DNA of 64,000 bases from Aquatica leii (taxonomy: Eukaryota > Arthropoda > Insecta > Coleoptera > Lampyridae). The stretch lies in contig CM069432.1 of the NCBI GenBank assembly GCA_035610365.1, positions 8,370,001 through 8,434,000 on the forward strand. The letters run 5' to 3'. Shown in pieces: positions 32,450 to 44,264 of the stretch. The translations under genes and the position numbers were made by a program. The stretch's first letter is position 1. Every line of letters starts with the position of its first letter. The notes under the pieces were generated by a model that searched no databases, had not been told where the DNA came from, and saw only the letters and a program-made list of their open reading frames with translations.

Positions 32450-34900
32450 AATCAGAACAAACCCCTTGAAAAGAACCACAGGTTCGCATGTCAAAAAAAA
32501 ATACATACAGAAGAAGAAAGAATAAAAACTTCTCCATATAATTAGAACCAGTGGTTTTTCCTATTTGTCTAACTTATTAAACACAGTGTCAATGACACTT
32601 CTCAGAACTACTACTACCACCATTGAATCATTACTAGCAAAATAGGGTACCATTTGATTAATCCAAAAGGCAAAATTTTGACTTGACAGTAACTATATGG
32701 AAAAGCCAGTGTTAAAACTACCGAATAAGGTTTACAAAACACGTCAAAGCATCATAACAACAAAAAAAAAGCAATAGGTTCAAGATTTATTGATGCCTAC
32801 TAATCCAAGTGGCCCAAAAAAAACTAAACGCAACCATGAAAAAGATACAAATCGCAAAGTAAAACAAAAAACCTTAGTAAATGAAACGTCACTAATCAAT
32901 CTATCAAATCGTTTTCAAACTCTCCCCAAACAATAAAAGACGACAAGCCCACGGCAACAAAAGCAATAAATCCACAACCAATATTTATTTGAGGCGTGTT
33001 AAAACATCAACGCGCAAACTATATAGAATCCAGATCAAGAGCAAACGTAGAAAAAATTTCCACTACCGAAATCTAGAATTGAAGTACACCAGCCACAAAA
33101 ATGCCTAAATGCAATGAAGGGAGTCATAGTTACGACCGGACCAGGGGTATGGGGGGGCGGTAGCACCCCCTTTACGCTCGCCCAGAGTGTTGTGCAATCT
33201 ATCGCATTACTAAAGTAAATCTTAGCTCCTGGTCCTCGCACCCCGGGTTCTTGTTACACAGTAGGCGCTTGGTATTACGACCTAGTCTCTTAGCAGGAAA
33301 TCGGCAGTTCAGCGTTTAACTCGAATCGGTCACATCCTTTAGTGACTCTTATTTCAGGTCGATGTTAGCTGGTCAGTGCAGCACCCCGATCCAGCTCTCA
33401 CACGCCCATAAATGATGGGTAGCAGTGGAACGAGGCGGGGATTGAGTGCCTAAGCACCTCCCCCTTTTTAAGGGACATGTCGCACAACGAAATAAGTCGA
33501 CGACCAATCTGTGCCTAAGCTAGGTCCCACGCCGACGAGAAGCCGACACCAGTTGATAAAGCACCGGATAGCACGTCCCCGGTGCGGCTCTCTATCACCC
33601 TCGGATACTCGTGTTGCTTCCGGGTCACGTAGATGAGTCGCCGTCGCAGTCTCCTCCATTTTACAAAAAATGGATTCCTCTGCTACCTTGCAATGTTCGA
33701 ACAGCCCTCGTCCTTTCCCCATAAATGCACCAGTATACTGGGGATACTGGAATTTGGTAGATTGCTGTCCGTTCTATAGGCCTAAGGCGCAAGGCCACTC
33801 ACCCCGGACGTATTGGTCCGCGTACGGTTACAACAAGACGCTTCCTCTGCCGGAGGGACTAGTTCCCCCTGCCATGCTTTCGCATAATAGGACTCGACTT
33901 TTTTTCTCCCTTCAGAGCTAGGTCTCGGTTTACCGGCACTGGTAATACCCTAAGGCCTAGGACGTACAACAAGTTCCTGTCTGAAGATTAAACCGAGTTT
34001 CAGAATTGGAAGTAGGCCCAGATTTACTGGCATGGTCCAGACGGGTTACGTTGGCCAGCCGTGCCTCCAGTTCATGTCCAACTGCTTCCCTTGGAATTGG
34101 GTAGAGTGACTATTATTCTCAGGGAAATGGTCACTTGACAAACCTCTCCCTCGCGTATGGATCGTACACAATTAAGTCCACAATCCACGGACGTTATACC
34201 GCCGTAGAGGGGAACCCATCAAAAGAAAGGCGTTAACACAACTACTACCACGTTTGGATACGGTACGTTTCGGCCGTTAACACAGGATCCAGACTTACGC
34301 CTGAATCCTGGAATTGGGTGGAAACGTATCCGTTCTAAGGGCAACAACATCACATGGAGAAATGTAGGCTCGTGTGATGTTATACAGAGTGCACCGCGAA
34401 GAGGCGACTAACATTACCACAAGTTGTAGCAAACCGACATCAACTTCCTTCTCACCGCAAACGTAAAGTAAACTAGTAGAGAACATAAAAACAATGCTAA
34501 AGCGCCTTGCAACCATTGTTTCTAAATTAACGTAATGAACCAAATACTTTAAAATTACAGAATAGAATGCTATTGGGTTGTCAAACCACACCCTAGAATT
34601 AAGAACAACAATATGAATATCTGATACAAATTTTACAAAATAAAAATCTAAAATCCTACTCCAACATTTACGTTACCGAACACTTTGTGGAGTTATGGAG
34701 AACCAAAATCAAAGAACTACTAAAACCACTCACCACTATCACTACCTGACAGCCCACACGCTGACTCACGGATAGGAATAAAATCCATACTTCGATTGTA
34801 GTTACGTTAGAACAGATCTATACAAATTAGACTGCTGACAAAGTTGATGATGAAGCATAAGAATCGACTCCCCGTCAAAATATGAAAAACACATTACCCA
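32450..34900 (+). mobile_element. Jockey LINE relic (ORF1 and start of ORF2), interrupted by a GC-rich insertion
   Basis: Around 32900-33000 a stop-riddled frame reads LINLSNRFQTL and PQPIFI-GVLKH, the gag-like ORF1 hallmark of Jockey (NRFQ, then PPPIFVSGV). Past the GC-rich segment, 34470-34530 reads VENIKTMLKRLATIVSKL, the usual ORF1 end. It is followed at once by the ORF2 endonuclease start: NAIGLSNHTLELRTT and ISDTNFTK (34555-34640), cf. NANGLSNHKLEL and ISETHFT. Many stops are present. Later Jockey pieces at 36340, 37539 and 41907 may be parts of the same or other copies. Confidence 0.68.
33070..34320. other. GC-rich 1.2-kb segment of unknown nature
   Basis: Base composition jumps above the flanks (for example GGGGGGGCGGTAGC at 33150 and GGTCCCACGCCGACGAG at 33523-33540). 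Frames of 68-84 codons exist on both strands (33035-33241 and 33468-33722 minus, 33670-33921 plus), but none shows a domain I know. On the minus strand near 33990-34090 there is a short charged stretch (HELEARLANVTRLDHAS) like part of a LINE ORF1. It separates two parts of a Jockey relic, so it is probably an inserted foreign element, perhaps a LINE 5' region. Borders are approximate; no target duplication was found. Confidence 0.45.
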
Positions 34901-34930
34901 TTGTTCTGTCAAAAAAACCCTGGTATGGTT

Positions 34931-35190
34931 TCCTGTGTTGTATAAATTTTGCCCATTGTCAAAATACGCTACAGTTTTAGTTTTCCCTCATTTAATATTC
35001 GTTTTGGTTACCGTTAACAAACAACGTGTGTTAGCAAAATGCCTAGTGATATCTACATTTAAGAATCTTAAAACATCCACGTTAATAATGTGTAAATCAA
35101 TTAGGATTTCGATTTTTGCATGTGAAAGAATTGGTGGTGTAAGAGTGCATTTCTATTTTACGGTGAAATGTAATTTTTCTTTTATTATCA
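34931..35190 (+). repeat. Dispersed repeat family D, copy 3
   Basis: Matches 17029-17290: TATAAATTTTGCCC start, GTGATATCTACATTTAAG, then GATTTCGATTTTTGCATGTGAAAG and a TTCTATTTTACG stretch. Confidence 0.55.
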
Positions 35191-36339
35191 CAGCAAGTTT
35201 GTTACTTCAGAAAAAATAAATGTTTGTTTCTGAGTTGTAGTTCACAAAAACTTAACTCATAAACTCTTTCATTGCATTACGTAACATCAAATAAAATTTT
35301 CCCCTGCCCAAAACACAACCAGATTCACTGAAATTGCCTGCCTTGCTTCTGATTGTTTTTATTGATGTCCGTATCATAAACCAAGCTATTCATGTAACAA
35401 CCATAAAGGAAACACTTGAAGGAAAATGTCTGGACCCATGTTGATAAGATTTTTTAGTTCCTTTTGAGAAGTTCAGTTACTGTAACAAAACTAAGAATCA
35501 TATGGAAAACACCAAGGTTTGGATTGCCATTTTTCGGCATCCGGCAGGCCATACAAATAGAATAAAAAAATTTACTTGATTTCTGATCTTCAGAAAACAT
35601 ATCAAAACGACAAGCAAATAAAAAGGGAATGGATTATTACAACTCAGTTTTAAGACGGATTTTCCGGTAACAAAATTACTTAGTTCTGGTAACAATTTGA
35701 AAATTTTAAAAATGATTCGACTCTTTTTTGAGTGTTCAGTTAGTCAAATATGGAAATCAAGGCAAAGAAAAGATATCCTGTGATATTTTCTACACTACCA
35801 CACATTTTGTTTTCGCAATCTGCTAAATGTAAGGATTAAAATTTAAACAGTGTAAGCTGTCAGTGAGATCCATAAATGAAAATTTATCGCCAAAGCGGCG
35901 AGACAAACTTACTTTTTGACGTAACAATCAAATATATATCAAATTCATCATTCGTTTTAAAAATGTAATTAACTTTAATAGTGTCGACTTCTAGCGCCTC
36001 TAGTGGCATTAAAGTTTATCGAGCATCTGGCAGTCTTGCCCGTGGACGCTGGTTAAGTTCCAAAATATTTACCGGTGGTCAATCTATGATCAAGGTGTTA
36101 ACATTTTTCCGGAAATTCAAAGATGACAAGAAAGAATAGATGAAGAGATTTTCTATCTTTTAACTATGGTACTATTGAGTTTTTGGCAGATCATAATTTC
36201 ATCACAATCATTTTTTTCCATACATAATTAAAATTTTTTTTCTTGGTCGCGGGGTCCTTACAATGTACGGTGCTCATAGACCATAGCCTATTTCATAATC
36301 TAACACTAGTCATATCAATACCATCTCAAAAATGAAGTA
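35191..36339. other. AT-rich stretch with no gene recognised
   Basis: Short frames only. A less AT-rich patch at about 35990-36090 (CTTCTAGCGCCTCTAGTGGC) could be a degraded repeat, without further support. Confidence 0.45.
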
Positions 36340-37058
36340 TTTCTCAGCTCAGTAAAAAAATAACACAAATAGTGGGAATACCTAAACCAGGCAAACCTCA
36401 AGAGAAACAATCTTCCTATCGTCTAATTATTTTGTTACTTTGAGTAACAAAAAAAAACTCCAACTCGAATCAATCAAACCAATTTTCAAAGTGGATAATC
36501 TAAAATCTGAATACCACTTTGTTAGTTAATGAAACCTACGACCAGAAAAAGTATTGTTCTGTGGCGTTTATAAACATAACGCAAGTCTTCGATAAAGTCT
36601 GGCATAAAAAAAATTTAAAGAAAAAAACAACTACTACCAATAAAATCCTACCCAACGAACAGAGATTTCCAACTAAAATTCCAAAAAGCAATCTGACGTA
36701 CCATTAACGAAGTACATTAGAACCAATTCTTTACGCACCAAGGGCCATACGATTACAGTTCTGATTGCAGACGATTTTCAAACCTTACAACTGCATCAAA
36801 AAACTAAGAGAACTGTCTTAATATAGTGCAAGATTCGTTACGAATCTGGCGCATTAAAGCAATTGAAACCAAATCTACACTTAGAAGGGAGATCTTCAGT
36901 CACCCTCAACAATATCCCACTAACAAAACGTTACCTCTGCATACATCTTTATCGAGATTAATGAAAGCATGTGTTATGCAAAAAACAACTGGGATTAAAA
37001 TCAACAAAACTAAATTCTGCATAACAAGCCATTGCTGTACAAGACTGTATTAAAGCCC
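36340..37058 (+). mobile_element. Jockey LINE relic, reverse transcriptase part
   Basis: Reads VGIPKPGKPQEKQSSYR (36372-36420), then QKKYCSVAFINITQVFDKVWHKK (36545-36612), matching Jockey RT (IPKPGK...SYRPISLL, VFLDI.QAFDKVWH). Weaker traces follow to about 37050. Several stops. It is cut on the right by a solo LTR. Confidence 0.78.
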
Positions 37059-37538
37059 TGTTACGTGCAAAATTTTCATAACGTAATACCCTGTATATCG
37101 AATTAAAATTCGATTCCGGTTTTGACGCCCTCTGCCGATCTTTCTGGTTACTGACATGTTGCGGAATTCATTTTGAAGCTGTCAACTACTTAAGACGGTC
37201 TGTGTCGTGAATTGACCTAATTCCAAAGATTTTAAGTACATCCACTGTGATGGACAGGAAATTATAAGTTAATTACGAATTTATCGTAATTTATTCGGCA
37301 CAGGGTAAGATATTTGCATCCGGTTTGTTAGGATTCTTTTGTAATTTCTTTATTACATTTATTTTATTACATTACAAACCTAAAAATTCGTTACAAGTTT
37401 GGACCGTCTGTCTTGATCGAGGCTGAAGTGTTTATTATAAATGATCTGGCGCCTTTAACCATTATTCACTTGAACCTCCCCTATCTCCGACTGTGTGAGT
37501 TGGCCGTGCAAGGTTCGTAAGACCTAAAGCTTGTAACG
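37059..37538 (-). repeat. Solo LTR of the second Gypsy-like family, copy 2 (reverse orientation)
   Basis: Reverse complement of the 6738-7086 family, including GTTACGTGCAAAATTTT, TACCCTGTATAT, CGGTTTTGACGCCCTCTG and GGACCGTCTGTC. It is flanked by the 4-bp duplication GCCC (37055-37058 and 37539-37542). It is longer than copy 1 because of extra sequence inside. Confidence 0.68.
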
Positions 37539-37990
37539 GCCCATATAGATAAATTACTACTGTAGGAGACTACTAGTAACTTCTGAAATTAATTGGGGGC
37601 GCACCATGGTACGTTAAAAACAAAATCGCCCATCGAGACCTACGATTAAAAAAAACTAAGTGCACCCACTAAAATTACAATATTTCCAACTATTTTGTAA
37701 CTTTTCTACCAAGAAATAGAACTATATCTTGGAGAAAATGTAGAAAACAAAAAATGCAGTAGATAAAGCAGTCACAAAATTGCATTCTATAAAATCTGAC
37801 TTAGCATAAAAAAGTACCTATTATTTACGTAGTGTACACAGCAGACATACATACCAACGACCATACGACCACAGACGGCACTTCAATCCTTGCAACCCAC
37901 GAAAACAATGTAACTGCATCCATCACAAAACTTGCATAATTATCTTAATAAAGGGCAAGATTGGTTACAAATCTGAAGCATTTCCTAGTA
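37539..37990 (+). mobile_element. Jockey LINE relic fragments
   Basis: Around 37590-37660 the frames read NWGAPWYVKNKIAHRDLRLK-like sequence, the conserved Jockey C-terminal block (NAPWYVRNEV.HRDL). Around 37795-37985 they read YTADIHTNDHTT, DGTSILATHENN and NKGQDWLQI, the RT FADD neighbourhood of Jockey, heavily changed. The order is not collinear, so at least two copies are involved. Confidence 0.62.
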
Positions 37991-38584
37991 CCGGGTTAGA
38001 TGAATCGTCACCCCAAGGTTATCTTATTTTGTGTATTAACTGTATTTAAGGCATTTTTGGGTCTTATTTTTTTTTACATTGTTCCTTGAACATTAAGTAC
38101 CATGGTCTAATCAAAATTTATGCGATAGAATAAGAAACTTCAAAGAAATTTTGAAAATTCAAGACGAAAACACTGCTGGGGTGAGAACTGACCCCACGTT
38201 GTAGTGGGCGTTTTTAAAATTTTACAAAGTGGTTTATGCAACTATGTCTGAAATTAGTTAGTGTAAAGAGACGAAAAGGATTTTTGATTTGGCTAAAACT
38301 TCTTATTATTTTGGCGATTAAAATTATCCCTACCAATTTTACACATTACTAATTGTTCTGTACGTTTGTAGATGACGAGATTCGAGATTTGTAATCATTC
38401 TGATCTACAGATGGACAAAGATTCATCATCCGAAACGGAAAATAATATCGAAGAATCGGTGATGAGATGACGTTCGAAAATAATGAAACAGTTTGGCTAA
38501 AGAAACCTTTCCCGACGAAACGACAGCGATCAAAAAACGTAATAAAAACTCCTGAAACTGTTGTGTCCCAAGTACCTAGAAATA

Positions 38585-40881
38585 GAGTAAGATCACGTCA
38601 AGTGGACCCTGTATTTTCCACTTGATCATAAAAATTAAGTCCATGTACTTTTTTCATAAGTAGTTGCCATGAAAAATTGATCCCCTAAACGATTTTTAAA
38701 AATTTTAATTTAAACAATAATTTATTTTACAATGAAAATTTTAGGTACTTTTAATTAAAAATTAAGTTTTAAATCAACCGTTAAAGATAAATTAATGAAA
38801 TTTTCAGGATTTATCGTCAAATATTTATATTTTAATAAAATGTTAACAACTAAAAGTTATTTGTTTATTATCATATTGTTAATTAACTTTTAAGTAAACA
38901 AATGAAAATTTCAATGATTTCTCGGTAAAAATATGAAGTTTTTTTTTATTAGTTAAATGCGTTATTTATTTAAGTTTAAGATTCCGGAAGAAAATTTCAC
39001 TGCTCGCGATTAGTTTAAACAATATAAATTTATTTATCACGGCGCGCCGGGCGTCAAGCGCTGTCAAGAGCACCAGGCGGCCGAGCGTCAGACTACATTG
39101 CAGCTTCGGTTAATTATAATTATAAATAACAATTAAGAATGTAATCTTCGAACGAATTTTATCAATATTATAACTGAAACACATAAATTAATTCTGTTAT
39201 TAAACAAAAACAAGAAAAACGAACTAGTAATTAAATATATTAAAATTTGTGAACTCTCGTTATCTTTATATTATTTTTAAACTATTTGTAAAAACTTTTT
39301 CATCTTCCGACACAAGCTTACATTGCAGTGAGACATCATCCAATTGTTTGTAATAATGGAATTGACGAATATTTTTTATCGTCACGTTCGAATCGTTGTT
39401 TGTACTTTTCTTCGTGTAAATCGCGATCTTTCTGGTCACAGAAAACAAAATTACCTTTTTTAAATGAATTTTCCGCCCATTGGAAAAAATAACGTGATGT
39501 CGTTATGTGATTATTATGGTCACGTTAAAGGCTAGCACGATAAGCCTGTCTTTTGACAATTCCTGCTAAGCCGTCACACGCTCCTTTGCCATCAGATTTA
39601 GCGAAAAAAATCCACTCTACTTTAACTCCAAAATCATTTGTGTGATTTATTAAGTTGGCAAAGTTATATTTATGTTTATATTTCGAAGCTGCTCCATCGA
39701 AAAAGTATTTAATTTTTTTAACATTTTCGGCGCCAAATTAATTTTTTTAAAATTCAATGTTTTGTATTAAAGAGATTTACCGAACTTGCGTTGTGACTTT
39801 CTCTGAAATCACTACAAAATCCGTCCGTCAATAATTTTAATTTTTTAATGACGAAGTCAACTTCTGGACACTTCTTACACATCGAAAAAAAACATGATGA
39901 TGTAGGTTGCACGCAAACAGAGCTTTGAATCAAGTTATTTAAGCTTTCAGAGAAATTAATTTCTTTTTTTTTTGAGTTCAATCTTCAGTCCGTGTAATTG
40001 TAATTACATTTTGGTGAATTTTGCATACACATACATTGTGTGTTCCGCTTTTTCCAGCTGAAATGCATTCCCGTGGTCGTAAAGTTTGAAATTTAATTGA
40101 TTATTTATTTATTTTCGCTGTTTAATGTAATGATAAAAAATGATTTAATTGCATTATTTATATAAGTTTAAAAAAAATAAAATAAGGATTAACGAGAGTT
40201 CAGAAATTTTAATATATTTAATTACTAGTTCGTTTTTCTTGTTTTTGTTTAATAAGAGAGAATTAATTCATGCGTTTCAGTTATAATATTGATAATAATA
40301 ATAATAAAATTAGTTTGAAGATTACATTCTTAATTGTTATTTATAATTATAATTAACCGAAGCTGCAATGTAGTCTGACGCTCGGCCGCCTGGTGCTCTT
40401 GACAGCGCTTGACGCCCGGCGCGCCGTGATAAATAAATTTATATTGTTTAAACTAATCGCGAGCAGTGAAATTTTCTTCCGGAATCTTAAACTTAAATAA
40501 ATAACGCATTTAACTAATAAAAAAAAACTTCATATTTTTACCGAGAAATCATTGAAATTTTCATTTGTTTACTTGAAAGTTAATTAACAATATGATAATA
40601 AACAAATAACTTTTAGTTGTTAATATTTTATAAAAATATAAATAGTTGACGATAAATCCTAAAAATTTCATTACTTTATCTTTAACGGTTGATTTAAAAT
40701 TTATTTTTTAATTAAAAGTACCTAAAATTTTCATTGTAAAAAAAAATATTGTTTAAATTAAAATTTTTAAAAATCGTTTGGGGGATCAATTTTTCATGGC
40801 AACTACTTATGAAAAAAGTACATGGACTTAATTTTTATGATCAAGTGGAAAATAGAGGGTCCACTTGACGTGATCTTACTC
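38585..40881. mobile_element. Foldback DNA element with about 680-bp inverted arms, 4-bp duplication AATA
   Basis: The arms 38585-39265 and 40188-40881 are inverted copies of each other, about 90% alike by eye. Both start GAGTAAGATCACGTCAAGTG at the outer ends. Both include a GC-rich core near the middle (CACGGCGCGCCGGGCG at 39038 and its reverse complement near 40415). The 4-bp AATA lies directly outside both ends (38581-38584 and 40882-40885). The piggyBac frame on the left runs on in phase on the right across a single AATA (PRN then SNITELF), which supports these borders. The 920-bp centre holds a decayed minus-strand ORF. Confidence 0.85.
39266..39985 (-). pseudogene. Decayed protein fragment of an unnamed conserved family, centre of the foldback
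   Basis: Minus-strand pieces in order: a Cys-rich start (SCFFSMCKKCPEVDFVIKKL, 39981-39754), then across frames LNTFSMEQLRNININ-like and WIFFAKSDGKGACDGLAGIV (about 39700-39540), then FSNGRKIHLKKVILFSVTRK and HYYKQLDDVSLQCKL (39480-39290). From memory this matches a family of arthropod and cnidarian proteins with a FSDGAASQYKN...EW.FFATSHGKGACDG..G..KR signature, repeatedly seen in multicopy and never given a function I can name. Here it is frameshifted and only about 240 codons long. It is probably the remnant of the element's own gene or captured sequence. Confidence 0.5.
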
Positions 40882-41906
40882 AATAGCAACATTACAGAAC
40901 TTTTCAAGTTGTTTATATCTCCCGATATCGTCCAAGATATAATGGCTTGCTACGCCTATGTTGGTTTGCTAACATGCTCTGAAGCACTGAATAGCAAACA
41001 AACGTCCAATATACTCTGCTATAATGCCACGAACGAGATTTTCTTAAATTTCAAGTGGGACGCGGGTTGACGATAAAAACACTAGAGAAGGTAGAGGAAA
41101 AACAGACAAAATGGCACTTATAAGAGACGTATCAGATAGCATTGTAAATAACTGCAAAAATTACTACAATTCTGAATCTAATTTGACGGTGGATGAACAA
41201 CTAGTGCCATTTTGTGGTAGGTGTCCATTCCGTGTATATATGAAAAGTAAATCCGGCAAATATGGCATCAAAGTTTGGTTTCTTGCGGATACAAAGACGT
41301 CATAAGTCAAAAATGTTCAAAACTATCTCAGAAAAGAAGGAAATGCCCCAAAACGCGACCAAGGTAAACGAGTGGTGTTAGGTTTGAACACCACGGACAA
41401 TTTTTTTGCTTCTTTAAAGCTAATCGAAGAATTACTAGACAGAAATCTTACCTTGTGCGAAACACTGAGAAGAACGAGGACATTTTTACCCGCAGAATTT
41501 TTAACTTATCGAAATCGGTCAGTGTATACCTCCATTTTTGCTTACAAGCTGAAGGTTACTATGGTATTCTATGTGACAAAACAGAACAGAAGCGTAATAC
41601 TGCTATCGTGTGGGTACCGCTTCAGAAGAAAACCACAAGAAGCCTGAAATGATTATACACTATAATTCTACTACAGGCCCAGTTGACACCCTCGACAAAA
41701 AAGTGACAGAATATACTTGCAAGATACAGTCAAAAAGATGGCCAGTGGTTGTTTGTATGAGATTTATAGATTTAGCAGCAGTGAACGCTTTTATTTTGTG
41801 GGTAAAGGTACAACCAGCATCGAATGCCCAACATTTGAATAAGAGGAGGTTGTTCCTTCTTGAATTAGGAAAACAACTAATAGAACGATCATTCAATCAA
41901 GACTAA

Positions 41907-44260
41907 ATAAGAAGACCATTACCAAAATATTAGATGACATGGCAACCAACCTACTAATATCGGAAAGAACAAATGCAAAAACTTCGTAGACGATTCAACA
42001 AAACTAAACTCTTAACAAGGTAATGTACTAGACTCAGTCTAAAGCCCAAATGAACATATGGATTCCATTTATATATAAGTTTAACTTTATTCATTGCCAT
42101 TTGGCTTACAAATTTGGTCGTGTTATTACATTACATATATATTACATTTTCTTATCCCTTCTCCCCCCTTAACTTTTTCCTCCTGCTCCATACTTCCTCC
42201 ATCCATTCCGCTCCTTTTCCGTTTTCATCTAAGATATCCACTATTTTCATCACCTCTTCTCTTAGTTCCCTGCATCTCTTTCTCATGTGGTTAAGGTCTT
42301 CCGTTTCTTCTCCACATAGCCTGCACAACTTTTCTGGTTCTTTTTTCCAATATTTATTCCCTAACTCCTCGTTGCCACATCTGAACCTTGCCACCATTTT
42401 TTTCCTTTTGTTGCTTTTAATCTCACCGTCTTTTAAATATTCCGGCACCCCTTCACCCTTGATATCTTTATAATTCCTATTATATCTGCTCTCTTTTATC
42501 TTTGTCCATCTTTCTTGTTTTTCTATGTCTCTATCTCTCCTTATTATTTCTTCTCTTGTCCCTACCCCCTATTCTCTTAATCTCTCCACTTCTTCACTCA
42601 GTGTACCCATTTCTTTTGTAATACTCTTCTCTGCCCTCCTGCCCGTACTTCACTTTCCCTCCCTTTATCTCTTTCCAACATTCTTGCAGAATTTTGCAAT
42701 CTGTTCTTTCCCTCATTTCTTCCTCGTATTTTATTGCTCTTTTTCCTGTCTCGATCCTTATTTTTTCTATCTGAACCTCCTCTCTCACAATATACCCCGG
42801 TGTATCCCTGTCCAATCCTAACACCCATCTCCAGTATTTTTCCTGTAGCCCCTCTACCTCCCTCCACTCCTTCCAGCCCCATATTTCCGCTCCATACATT
42901 ACCACCCCTTTATTAATTTTTCGAACAACAATTTTCTTTTTTTTTATATCCATCTTGAATATTCTTTCCCCCACACCCCATACTTGTCCTATTAGCCTGT
43001 TTCCTTTCTTCACCCTTTCCTTTATGTGTTCTCCCTCTTTATTATCCTGTTTCATCGTGTACCCAGGTATGTAAATTCCTTCACTTGTTGCACTTCCTCA
43101 TCACTCCATCTCCACTCCTCTCTTTTTCTTTTCCCCTCTCCTTTTCTAAATATCATTATCTTTGTTTTCTCCGTGTTTACTTCCAATTTTTTTTTTCATA
43201 TATTTTTCTAGCGTTTTCATCATCTCTTTCATTTCCTTTTCCTCCTTAGCCACCAGCACTATGTCATCCGCATACGCCAACGACCATACCTTAGCTTTCC
43301 CTACCACTATTCCTCCTGTCTGTTGTCCTCTCATTGTCTCTTCCAGATCCCCCGTATATACCGAGAACAGGCTTCGGCTCAGTGGACATCCCTGCCTCAA
43401 CCCTCTCTTTGTTATGAATTTCTCACTCTCTTCCTCATTAACCCTGCTTCTCGTTTCTTCGTATATTTCCTCTATTCTTTGTAATAATGTTTCATTGATT
43501 TTTTTTCTTTTCATATATTCCCACAGCTTTTCCCTATTCACTTTGTCAAAAGCAGCTTTTAGGTCTACGAATAGTGCTACCATTTTCCCTCTTTTTTTCT
43601 AGTTCTTTATTTGCTAAGTGTTTCATTATATATATGTTGTCTATCGCCCTTCTTCCTTTTCTGAATCCCGCTTGTCCGTCTGGTACCAAACTTCTTTCCT
43701 CTATTTCCTTCTGTAATCTTTCTTGCAGTATTGTCGCGTACAATTTGTATGCCGAGCTCAGTAATGTTACCCCTCTATAATTCTCGACTTTCTTTTTTTC
43801 GCCTTTTTTATGTATTGGGCATATTATTCCCTCTCTCCATCTCTCTGGAAATCCTTCCCCTTTCCTTATTTTGTTTATTATTTCCGTCATCCTTTTTGCT
43901 ACATTTTCTCACCCGTATATCCACTCTTCTCCTTGTATCCCATCTTCTCCTGTCGCCTTTCCTTTTTTTATATTCTTTATCGCCTCTATTACTTCTTCCT
44001 CCCTTATTCTATCCCTATCTCCTTCTTCTTGTCTTACTACCGCGTCTTTCCTTTTTTCTTTTTCCTGCTTTTGTTCTTCTCCTTCCATTTATGAGACCCT
44101 CTTAGTAACTCCAATCTGAAGTTACTCCAAGGATTTTGATCCAAAACTCTGAGAGTAATTGCGAACGCACCATGATGCTTTAAAAACAAAATCATCCATC
44201 GAAACCTGCGATTGAAAAAAACTGTACCAACTAAAATTACAATGTTTGTTTGAATGTATT
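41907..44260 (+). mobile_element. Jockey LINE relic (post-RT end), split by an R1/I-type LINE
   Basis: Left of the insertion (42030-42072) the frame reads LSLKP-TYGFHL. Right of it (44093-44220) the frames read DPLSNSNLKLLQGF, KTLRVIANAP and KNKIIHRNLRLKK. Together these are consecutive Jockey blocks (L.P.WTYG..LWG, ..S..Q.F..K.LR.I.NAPW...N..IHRDL). Several stops are present. The other LINE sits between them with its own 10-bp duplication. Confidence 0.72.
42073..44082 (-). mobile_element. 5'-truncated LINE (R1/I-type), reverse transcriptase and C-terminal zinc knuckle
   Basis: Bounded by the duplication TTCCATTTAT (42063-42072 and 44083-44092). On the minus strand: the RT entry KGKATGEDGIQGEEW (about 43930-43980), VENYRGVTLLSSAYKL, DGQAGFRKGRRAIDN, then FVDLKAAFDKVNREKLW and GLRQGCPLSRSLFSVY. 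The catalytic block AYADDIVLVAKEEKEM lies near 43250. The thumb and linker follow (YGAEIWGWKEW, WVLGLDRDTPGYIVREE at 43055-42594), then the knuckle CRLCGEETEDLNHMRKRC (about 42290-42330). The 3' end holds AATAAA next to the duplication. The endonuclease half is missing by 5' truncation. Frameshifts near 43580 and 42600 and a stop near 43915 make it dead. It may belong with the ORF1 at 1-690. Confidence 0.85.
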
Positions 44261-44264
44261 AAGC

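Larger units (their letters stand above)
38372..41906 (+). mobile_element. piggyBac transposase gene, split by a foldback element
   Basis: The left part (38372-38584) carries an acidic N-terminal frame (DKDSSSETENN) and, shifted, a basic stretch ending TPETVVSQVPRN. The right part starts at 40882 with SNITELFKLFISPDIVQDIM. It continues from 41066 in another frame (DDKNTREGRGKTDK), then LTVDEQLVPFCGRCPFRVYM and KSGKYGIKVWFLADTKTS. The block GLNTTDNFFASLKLIEELL and the tail GPVDTLDKKVTEYT...RWPVVV follow, with the DDE aspartates in their usual contexts (VDEQ, TTDN, VDTLD). The CDNF motif is TTDN. Several frameshifts and stops (41071, 41306, 41650 area), so it is dead. No TTAA-bounded ends could be fixed. 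Confidence 0.85.

Noticed and set aside
33035-33921. Host gene in the GC-rich segment
   Set aside because: Frames on both strands are short and overlapping, with no domain, and the flanks are Jockey sequence on both sides.
40822-40881. Start of the 82-codon frame upstream of the right piggyBac part
   Set aside because: The first codons lie in the foldback arm; piggyBac homology begins only after 40882.
42094-44119. Many plus-strand frames rich in Ser, Leu and Phe
   Set aside because: Antisense shadows of the minus-strand LINE reverse transcriptase.
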